A stretch of DNA of 64,000 nucleotides from Ruegeria denitrificans (GTDB lineage: Bacteria; Pseudomonadota; Alphaproteobacteria; Rhodobacterales; Rhodobacteraceae): assembly GCF_001458295.1 (NCBI RefSeq), contig NZ_CYUD01000003.1:248001-312000 (forward strand). The letters run 5' to 3'. This document shows, in pieces, positions 55,308-61,583 of this stretch. The position numbers and the translations under genes are program-made. How positions within the stretch are numbered: position 1 is the stretch's first letter; every line of letters begins with the position of its first letter. Below the pieces are notes generated by a model that was not told the origin of the DNA, did not search any database, and saw nothing but the letters and a program-made list of their open reading frames with translations.

Positions 55308-56063
55308 GTGAAGATCATTGCCTGCTACAGCAACAAGGGTGGTGTGGGAAAAACCGCGACCTCAGTGAACCTCGCCTATGCCTACGCGCAGGCAGGGTAC
55401 ACCGTGTTGCTGTGCGATCTTGATCAGCAAGGAGCGGCGGGATTCTATTTTCGGGTGAAACCGTCGAAGAAACTGACAGATGCGCGGTTCTTCGAGGACG
55501 TCTCGCGGTTTACCAAATCCATCAGAGCCAGCGATTTCGATGGGTTGGACGTGTTACCGGCGAACCTGACCTTCCGGGATTTTGACGTGTTTCTGTCGCG
55601 TATGCGGAACAAGCGATCTCGTTTGAAAAAGGCATTGGTTGCTGCCGGAAGCGATTATGACGTGATCATTCTGGATTGCCCGCCAAACTTTTCGACACTG
55701 TCCGAGAACGTCTTTAGGGCGGCGGATCAGATCGTCGTGCCTGTCATCCCGACCACCTTGTCTGAACGGTCGCTGGCGCAGCTAGTAGCTTTCTTTGACG
55801 AACAAAAGCTGCCCAAGAAAAAGTTGAGGGCGTTCTTCTCGATGGTGCAGCGGCGCAAAACCTTGCATCTGGAAACGATAGAGAAGATGCGAAAACAGTA
55901 CAAAAAGCGGATCCTGGAAGCCGAGGTTCCTTTCGCCGCTGATATTGAGCGTATGGGCGAGAACCGTGCCCCGGTCAGTATCTTCGCCGGTCGCAGTGAC
56001 GCCAGCGTCGCGTATCAGGCATTGTTTGATGAACTAGAAAAGCGAGGGGTTCCAAATAAATGA
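55308..56063 (+). CDS. ParA/MinD-type ATPase of the polyphosphate-linked operon
   Basis: A 251-aa P-loop ATPase. The deviant Walker A is SNKGGVGKTATS with signature Lys10 and Lys15; the A' motif is CDLDQQGAAGFYF (Gln where ParA proteins mostly have Pro) and Walker B is VIILDCPPNF. Basic stretches (RNKRSRLKKAL, MRKQYKKRIL) could give the non-specific DNA contact of ParA proteins that use the nucleoid as a track. It has no N-terminal DNA-binding helix-turn-helix and no parB nearby, so plasmid or chromosome partition is unlikely. It starts with GTG after AAGGAGA. Placing a polyphosphate-binding cargo is inferred from CHAD and CYTH neighbours. Confidence 0.9.
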   Translation: MKIIACYSNKGGVGKTATSVNLAYAYAQAGYTVLLCDLDQQGAAGFYFRVKPSKKLTDARFFEDVSRFTKSIRASDFDGLDVLPANLTFRDFDVFLSRMRNKRSRLKKALVAAGSDYDVIILDCPPNFSTLSENVFRAADQIVVPVIPTTLSERSLAQLVAFFDEQKLPKKKLRAFFSMVQRRKTLHLETIEKMRKQYKKRILEAEVPFAADIERMGENRAPVSIFAGRSDASVAYQALFDELEKRGVPNK

Positions 56064-56527
56064 ACACGGAAATTGAACGCAAATTTCTGGTCGCCGACCT
56101 GCCGGACCTGAGTGGCACAGAGAAAGCCGTCGTGCGACAAGGTTATTTGACGGCACCCGACGATTCCACCGAACTGCGTCTGCGTCAAAAGAACGATCGG
56201 TTCTTTCTGACACTCAAAGGCAGCGGCGCGATGGTGCGGGTTGAGCGTGAGGCAGAAATCTCGGCCGAGCAATTCGACACCTTCTGGCCTGAAACGGAAG
56301 GACGCCGAGTGGAAAAGGAACGCTACACAGGCCGATTGCCCAACGGGCACGTATTTGAACTGGACGTGTTTCTAGGCGATCTGGCCCCGCTGCGGCTGGT
56401 CGAAGTGGAATTTGAGACCGAATCCGGGGCAAAGAGTTATATTCCGCCGGATTGGTTTGGCACGGATGTAACCGCCGATAAACGGTATAAAAACAAGATG
56501 ATGGCGATTAACGGCGCACCTGACTAG
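56060..56527 (+). CDS. Stand-alone CYTH (triphosphate tunnel) enzyme
   Basis: A 155-aa single-domain CYTH protein. The catalytic metal motif is intact at the very start, E4-I-E6-R-K8 (ExExK), and the tunnel residues follow: STELRLRQKNDRFFLTLKG, VEREAEI, EKERYTG, FELDVFLG, LRLVEVEFE and DKRYKN. It is the size of bacterial triphosphatases such as NeuTTM, which split tripolyphosphate; adenylate cyclase activity is possible but less likely at this size. Its ATG overlaps the ParA stop (ATGA). The stop codon shares the palindrome CTAG with the stop of the convergent kinase gene. Confidence 0.94.
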   Translation: MNTEIERKFLVADLPDLSGTEKAVVRQGYLTAPDDSTELRLRQKNDRFFLTLKGSGAMVRVEREAEISAEQFDTFWPETEGRRVEKERYTGRLPNGHVFELDVFLGDLAPLRLVEVEFETESGAKSYIPPDWFGTDVTADKRYKNKMMAINGAPD

Positions 56528-57894
56528 GGTTTGCGGGCCAATTTGATTTTCGCCTCAAGCCCAGGATTACAGTTGCTGGCCTCAAACGCGCCGCCATGCA
56601 TGTGGGAAATCGCGGCGACTAGGGCCAGGCCCAGACCGGCATTTCGCTCGGTTCGGGCTGGGTCCAGTGTGACAAACGGCATTTGCAAGCGCGACAGGTC
56701 TTCTTGTGGTACTCCGGGACCACGGTCGCGGACGCTCAGACTAGAGTAGGGACCATCCTCGGACAGGTTGATCGTGACGGTTGTGTCCTGCGGCGCATAA
56801 CGCATGGCGTTTTCCAGCAGGTTTGACAGGGCCTGCGACAACAGGGGTCGATGCCCCAGTATCAGAGTTGCCGTGCCCGTGACCTCAAGCTGGATACCCT
56901 GATCGACGGCTACGGGATCGTAAAGCTCCACTACATCCGCCACCAGTTGCTGCAGATCGACCGGTTCGAATTGTTCCCGACCAACACCTGCTTCGGCGCG
57001 AGAAATTTCGGTCAGTTGCCCTAACACTCGCAGAACATGGTCAATTTCCACACTGGCCCGTGCGATATCGACCTCGCGCTCCTGTTCCGTTTTTGAAGGA
57101 TCGGACAGAGTTTCGACCCGTTGCTTCAGCCGCGACAGAGGCGAGCGCAGATCATGTGCGATTGAATTCGACGTGGTGCGCAGATTGCTGACCAGTTCCT
57201 CGATCCGGTCCAGCATGGTGTTGAGCGTCCCGGACACCTGATCGAACTCATCCCCGGTGCCGCGCATGGGCATGCGCCGGGACAAGTCGCCCGACACGAT
57301 ATTCTCGGCCGTGTTGGCGATATCGGACAGGCGGGAAAAGACCAGACGGGTAAACAGCCAGCCTGTCAGCACGCTCAACGCCAGTGCAATTGCCAGTGCA
57401 ATGCCGACCGAGCGCAACAGAACCCGGTCGAATTGTTGCCGCGCCAGTGCGTCACGCCCCACCAGTAGACGTTCACCACCGGGCAGACGAACCGAGGCTG
57501 CCGAGACAGGCACCAGTTCATCATTTTCAGCCCGACGTAGTTCCAGATCAACCCAGCCGCTGCCCGCGGCGATATTCTCGGGCCATTGTTTGAGGTTGCC
57601 GGCCAGATTGACGCCAAAGCGATCGGTCAACAGGTATAACGCATCGCGGTCTGCGGCGGTTGGAAGGCGGCGCTCGATCGCCCGCATCAACCCGATTAGA
57701 CCCCTGCGTTCGTATTCATCCGCCAGCCCGGTCAGCTCGGCCGATACGACCGAGCGTGTCTCGCTTTCAATGCTGCGGTTCGCTGTGACATAGACCAATG
57801 CCAACACGGTGGCCGTCAGCAATGTACTGAGGATCATGCTGGCCAGTACGAGGCGTGTTCTGGAATTGTTGAAGGAAAGTCGCAGGTTATCCAT
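56524..57894 (-). CDS. Sensor histidine kinase of the DegQ-linked two-component system
   Basis: A 456-aa inner-membrane kinase. Two helices (about 13-35 and 162-185) frame a periplasmic domain of about 125 residues; then HAMP (LSDIANTAENIVSGDLSRRM), the His box SIAHDLRSPLSRL and an ATPase domain with N box (LSNLLENAMRYAP), DRGPGVP and GLGLALVAAIS. The gene overlaps the regulator by 8 bases. The sensor domain has no family I recognise. Linked to an envelope protease gene, it probably senses periplasmic stress. Confidence 0.93.
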   Translation of the reverse strand: MDNLRLSFNNSRTRLVLASMILSTLLTATVLALVYVTANRSIESETRSVVSAELTGLADEYERRGLIGLMRAIERRLPTAADRDALYLLTDRFGVNLAGNLKQWPENIAAGSGWVDLELRRAENDELVPVSAASVRLPGGERLLVGRDALARQQFDRVLLRSVGIALAIALALSVLTGWLFTRLVFSRLSDIANTAENIVSGDLSRRMPMRGTGDEFDQVSGTLNTMLDRIEELVSNLRTTSNSIAHDLRSPLSRLKQRVETLSDPSKTEQEREVDIARASVEIDHVLRVLGQLTEISRAEAGVGREQFEPVDLQQLVADVVELYDPVAVDQGIQLEVTGTATLILGHRPLLSQALSNLLENAMRYAPQDTTVTINLSEDGPYSSLSVRDRGPGVPQEDLSRLQMPFVTLDPARTERNAGLGLALVAAISHMHGGAFEASNCNPGLEAKIKLARKP

Positions 57895-58567
57895 CAGATA
57901 TCATGTAACCGGCGCCCCGGACGGTTTCAATCAGCGGCGGTTCGCCACCTTCGTCCAGTTGACGCCGCAGTTTTGAGATATGGACGTCGACCACATTGGT
58001 GTTCGGGTCGAAGTGGTAATCCCAAACACCCTCGAGCAACATGGTGCGCGACACCACGCGGTTTTTACGCCGCAGGAAGAATTCCAGAATCTGAAACTCA
58101 CGCGGGGTGAGGGTGATCTCACGCCCGTTGCGGGTGACCTTGCGGGTTAGCAAGTCCATCTCAAGGTCGCGACAATTCAGCGCCGGGCTTTCCTCTGACT
58201 CTTGCGGACGGCGCAGTAGGGCCTCAATCCGGGCGTGTAGTTCCTGGAACGAAAACGGCTTGACCAGATAGTCATCCGCCCCGGCCCGCAGGCCTTTGAC
58301 ACGCTCGTCAACGGCGCTCATGGCGGTCAGCATCAGAACCGGAGTTTTGACGCCCGCCGCACGCATCGACTTGATGAGTGACAGCCCGTCCAGTCCCGGC
58401 AACATCCGGTCCAATACGACCGCGTCAAATCCACCGTCGGTGGCATGATACAGACCTTCGCGGCCATCCTCAGCCTGCTCAATCGCATAGCCTTCTTCGC
58501 CAAAGCCTTTGGCGATGAACTCTCGTGTGTCTTCGTCATCTTCGACGATCAGCAGGCGACGGCTCAT
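57887..58567 (-). CDS. OmpR-family response regulator
   Basis: A 226-aa regulator with receiver domain (LLIVEDDEDTREFI, phospho-Asp in VVLDRMLPGLDG, KPF) and a C-terminal winged helix (LTPREFQILEFFLRRKNRVV, VVDVHISKLRRQLDEG, VRGAGYMI). It follows degQ by 181 bases and precedes the kinase, in one direction. It likely controls its own operon and degQ, by analogy to CpxRA-DegP; the perfect palindrome at 60273-60286 is a possible site. Confidence 0.95.
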   Translation of the reverse strand: MSRRLLIVEDDEDTREFIAKGFGEEGYAIEQAEDGREGLYHATDGGFDAVVLDRMLPGLDGLSLIKSMRAAGVKTPVLMLTAMSAVDERVKGLRAGADDYLVKPFSFQELHARIEALLRRPQESEESPALNCRDLEMDLLTRKVTRNGREITLTPREFQILEFFLRRKNRVVSRTMLLEGVWDYHFDPNTNVVDVHISKLRRQLDEGGEPPLIETVRGAGYMISDG

Positions 58568-58636
58568 TATGCGAGTTCCTTTCTACCGGGACTTAAACAT
58601 AAATTCTGGGCAAAGCACATGGTTTGGTTAATCAGT

Positions 58637-58666
58637 CTGCCGGGTGCGGTGTATCGCACCCGGCAG
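58637..58666 (-). other. Strong hairpin between degQ and the response regulator
   Basis: A perfect 12-bp GC-rich inverted repeat (58637-58648 with 58655-58666, 6-base loop). No T run follows on either strand. It could be a terminator of the factor-dependent kind, a transcript stabiliser for degQ or an attenuator before the two-component genes. Confidence 0.6.
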
Positions 58667-58748
58667 TCCCGGCGGTTTGCGGACAATTCAAACCACCAGG
58701 GAGGCGCCCGCCAGATTTCCCCATCACGTGGCGCGCGCTGGTGTCAGA

Positions 58749-60185
58749 TCAGGCGATTTCCACCGCGACAAAGATCTGGTTACCGCCGCGATTGATCAGA
58801 ACAAGCGCGGGGTCGGTTTTCTCGCTGTCCAGCGCGGCTTTCAACGCGTCCGGACTGGCGGTTTCCTGACCACCCAGTTTCACGATCACATCGCCCCGCT
58901 GCAGACCAGCTTTGGCCGCCGGGCTGTCGGGATTCAGGTCTGTGACGATCACACCATCGACATTCTCGGCCACGCCCATCTGGGCCCGATTGCTGTCAGT
59001 CAGGGGGGCAACAGTCACACCCAGAGCAGTGCCCGAGACGGTCTCATCCACCGATTTGTCGATCTGGGCCGAAGCGCTTTGATGCTGGCCTATGGTCAGT
59101 TCGATCTGCTGTTCCTTGCCATCGCGCAGAACGGTCAGAACGCTGTCGGTACCCACTTTGGTCGTGCCAACAAGGATCGGAAGATCGCTGCTGGAATCGA
59201 CGATTTCATTGTTGAACGTAAGGATAACGTCACCCTGTTTCAGCACACCCTCGGCCGGGCTGTCAGCAACGACGTCCGAAACCAGTGCGCCAGTCGAGCT
59301 GTCGATGCCCAAGGCCGCAGCGATCTCGGGGCTGACATTTTGGATCGACACACCCAACCAGCCACGGCTGACTTGACCGTCATCGCGTAGGTCGGCGGCG
59401 ATGTGTTCAACGATGTTAGATGTCACCGCAAATCCCAGGCCCACGGACCCACCGGTAGGTGAGTAGATGGCCGAATTAACGCCCACGACTTGGCCTTCCA
59501 TGTTAAACAGCGGTCCGCCTGAATTGCCTTTGTTGATGGCTGCGTCTGTCTGAATGAACTCGGCATATGGCCCTTGCGAGATGTTGCGGCCCTTAGCCGA
59601 CACGATCCCCGTTGTCACAGTTGAATGCAGTCCGAACGGATTGCCGATGGCCACCACGTCTTCGCCCACGCGGATCACGTCGCTGTCACCCAACTCTACT
59701 GCCTGCAGAGTTTCACCGGCGTCGATCTTTAGAACGGCGATATCGGTCAGCGGGTCGGTGCCAATGACTTCGGCCTCAAAACTTCGGTCATCCGACATGC
59801 GCACCGTTACAGCTTCGGCATTTTCGACAACGTGATGGTTGGTGATGATGTACCCCGCTTCATCCAGGACAAATCCCGAGCCCAGTCCTTGGGCTGGTCC
59901 ACGCTGCGGTGCGTTGAACCCTTCGGGCGCGCCGAAACGTTTGAAAAATTCACCGAACGGGTGCTGATCAAAATCGAACTCCTGGCCCTGGGCCGGAACC
60001 GGTGCGGCGCCTTGTTCCGCGATGATGGTGACGACCGACGGCGACACGCTTTCTACAAGATCTGCCAACGCTTCGTCGGCCATCGAGGGCAGGGCGGTGG
60101 TCGCCAACAATGCGGCGCTCAGTGCGCCAGCGCCAACCCAACTGGCTGTCCCGGGCAAAAGAAGTGAGGATTTGCGGATGCTCAT
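58749..60185 (-). CDS. degQ: DegQ/DegP-type periplasmic serine protease
   Basis: A 478-aa periplasmic protease-chaperone with signal peptide (SAALLATTALPSMADEA). The catalytic triad is clear: His in IITNHHVVENA, Asp in DPLTDIAVLKI and Ser in NKGNSGGPLFN. Two PDZ domains follow (about 285-370 and 385-478), with RGWLGVSIQNVSPEIA and AAKAGLQRGDVIVKLGG. CAGGAGA stands before the ATG at 60185. It is followed by the response regulator and kinase on the same strand, like the CpxR-DegP and MprA-HtrA arrangements. Confidence 0.96.
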   Translation of the reverse strand: MSIRKSSLLLPGTASWVGAGALSAALLATTALPSMADEALADLVESVSPSVVTIIAEQGAAPVPAQGQEFDFDQHPFGEFFKRFGAPEGFNAPQRGPAQGLGSGFVLDEAGYIITNHHVVENAEAVTVRMSDDRSFEAEVIGTDPLTDIAVLKIDAGETLQAVELGDSDVIRVGEDVVAIGNPFGLHSTVTTGIVSAKGRNISQGPYAEFIQTDAAINKGNSGGPLFNMEGQVVGVNSAIYSPTGGSVGLGFAVTSNIVEHIAADLRDDGQVSRGWLGVSIQNVSPEIAAALGIDSSTGALVSDVVADSPAEGVLKQGDVILTFNNEIVDSSSDLPILVGTTKVGTDSVLTVLRDGKEQQIELTIGQHQSASAQIDKSVDETVSGTALGVTVAPLTDSNRAQMGVAENVDGVIVTDLNPDSPAAKAGLQRGDVIVKLGGQETASPDALKAALDSEKTDPALVLINRGGNQIFVAVEIA

Positions 60186-60272
60186 TTTTGTCTCCTGTTT
60201 ATTTCACGCGGGTGCGACCGCGCGTTGAGACTGGAAATGCGCCTTCTGTCTGAGTGTTTCCTGAGCGAATTG

Positions 60273-60286
60273 TTAAGATATCTTAA
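60273..60286. promoter_or_regulatory. 14-bp perfect palindrome upstream of degQ
   Basis: TTAAGATATCTTAA, 88 bases before the degQ start, is a perfect palindrome. Its place fits an operator for degQ, and the OmpR-type regulator encoded in the same operon is a candidate, although that family usually binds direct repeats. Confidence 0.45.
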
Positions 60287-60903
60287 TTTCGCCACAAACA
60301 GACGTTTTTATCACGGCATTCAAGGGCGGAGATCGGAGGATTTGCGCGAATCACAGCCTGCGAATCGGTGGATTGTTGCCGGTTTTGGGGCCAAAAAGCG
60401 AAAAGGGTTGAATTGAAACGAAATCGTTAACAAGTCAGCTGTCAAAATTCACGTTTTTTCCGTATTCACCCATAGGTTGTGTTTGCATGTAGGTGTGAAC
60501 GCGTTTGCCGGAAACAATCAATAGCATAAAAACCACATAGCCCATTAGATGCATGCATAACGATGTGAGATGGGTGCTAATATGGAAACAGTGATCACCT
60601 TCTGGTTGACTGTCGTTCAGAAGATGTTGCGAAAAAACCATTCTGAGATTGGCAAAATTAACCGTTCCATCCAATTTTACGTTGTTTGAAACCATCGGAT
60701 CGGTGACGATGAATGTGCCCAAGCGAGGGGGAGCCGAAGGCACTAGGGGGTGCCCAAGGCTTGTCACAGTCACTGGAAACGCTGAGCGGCATGTTAACGA
60801 GGGGGTCTTGTTTAGGTTCGGCGGCAGAATAGCCAGAGTGTCGATAGACATTATTGGCCGCGTTTCCGGGATTGATGAAAAGTGGTAGTCCTGTTTTGGG
60901 TAG

Positions 60904-60929
60904 CGGCCCGGTCGGTTTCGACCGGGCCG
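60904..60929 (-). terminator. Hairpin after the MocA/MobA-like gene
   Basis: A perfect 11-bp stem with a 4-base loop (60904-60914 with 60919-60929), 24 bases past the stop of the nucleotidyltransferase gene on the minus strand. The T run is missing, so termination is plausible but not certain. Confidence 0.55.
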
Positions 60930-60952
60930 ACTTACTTTCAGACACTGTGAAT

Positions 60953-61552
60953 TCAGGTGCTACGTTTTGCGCGCCAAGCAGTCCAATCCGCAGGCGTGTC
61001 CAAGTCCAGCAATGCGTTTTGTCCAGGCAGGGCGTGCAGATGAACCTTGTCCGCATGCGCGCGCACAACGGATTGCGCGCCTTTGTCCCCCGTTAAGTGG
61101 CTCAGCTGATTGAAAAGGCTGCGATCGAATGCGACCGGGTGACCTGCCTTGCCGCTGGCAGTCGCCCCGCGCCATATCAACTTATCCGGGTGGGATTGGA
61201 CCGCAGATAAGACGTCCGAAAGATCGGCGGTGGTGATGTCTGGCAAATCTGCCAGCAATATCATCACGGCCCCGGCATCAGGGGGCACATGCGCCAGCGC
61301 GCCGCGCAGGCTGGCATTCATACCTTCGTTGGCGTCTGGGATCTCGACTCTGAGTAGGCTCAACCCCTCAAGGGCTTTGAATCGGGGATGCGGGGCGGGG
61401 GGCAGGGCGACGATAACCGGTGCCGCTTGACAGGCAATCAAGGCCGCTCGGCGCAGCAATGGTTGGCCGTCGACGATCTGCAACAGCTTGTCCTGACCGC
61501 CCATTCGACTGGATTGCCCGGCAGCCAGCAGGATGATGGGTATTTGCGTCAT
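60953..61552 (-). CDS. MocA/MobA-like molybdopterin nucleotidyltransferase
   Basis: A 199-aa protein of the NTP transferase fold: ILLAAGQSSRMGGQDKLL (the LAAGxSxRMG loop that binds the nucleotide), NEGMNASLRGAL, ILLADLPDIT (metal-binding Asp) and GHPVAFDRSLF. The GHP motif and the ADLP-type motif favour MocA, which makes the CTP-derived cytosine cofactor for xanthine-dehydrogenase-type enzymes, over MobA. The formate dehydrogenase 55 kb away needs the guanine form, so a direct link is not implied. The ATG at 61552 is 31 bases after the stop of the FAD protein gene; a longer frame to 61615 would overlap that gene. Confidence 0.87.
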   Translation of the reverse strand: MTQIPIILLAAGQSSRMGGQDKLLQIVDGQPLLRRAALIACQAAPVIVALPPAPHPRFKALEGLSLLRVEIPDANEGMNASLRGALAHVPPDAGAVMILLADLPDITTADLSDVLSAVQSHPDKLIWRGATASGKAGHPVAFDRSLFNQLSHLTGDKGAQSVVRAHADKVHLHALPGQNALLDLDTPADWTAWRAKRST

Positions 61553-61583
61553 GCCGCCACCATGACGCTGCAATCGTTCGGTG

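Larger units (their letters stand above)
60186..60952. other. Gene-poor 767-base stretch upstream of degQ
   Basis: No gene is convincing here. A minus-strand frame of 138 codons (60435-60851) and a plus-strand frame of 79 codons (60649-60888) both lack a ribosome site and family likeness, and the base composition is flatter than in neighbouring genes. The stretch holds a 14-bp palindrome at 60273-60286 near degQ and a strong hairpin at 60904-60929. A short RNA in this region cannot be excluded. Confidence 0.5.

Noticed and set aside
55308..56063. Reading the ParA gene as part of a plasmid or chromosome partition locus
   Set aside because: No parB, parS repeats, rep gene or origin-like iterons are nearby; neighbours are CHAD and CYTH genes.
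60435..60851. 138-codon minus-strand frame
   Set aside because: No ribosome site, no likeness to a known family, odd composition and an overlapping frame on the other strand of similar quality. Kept as non-coding.
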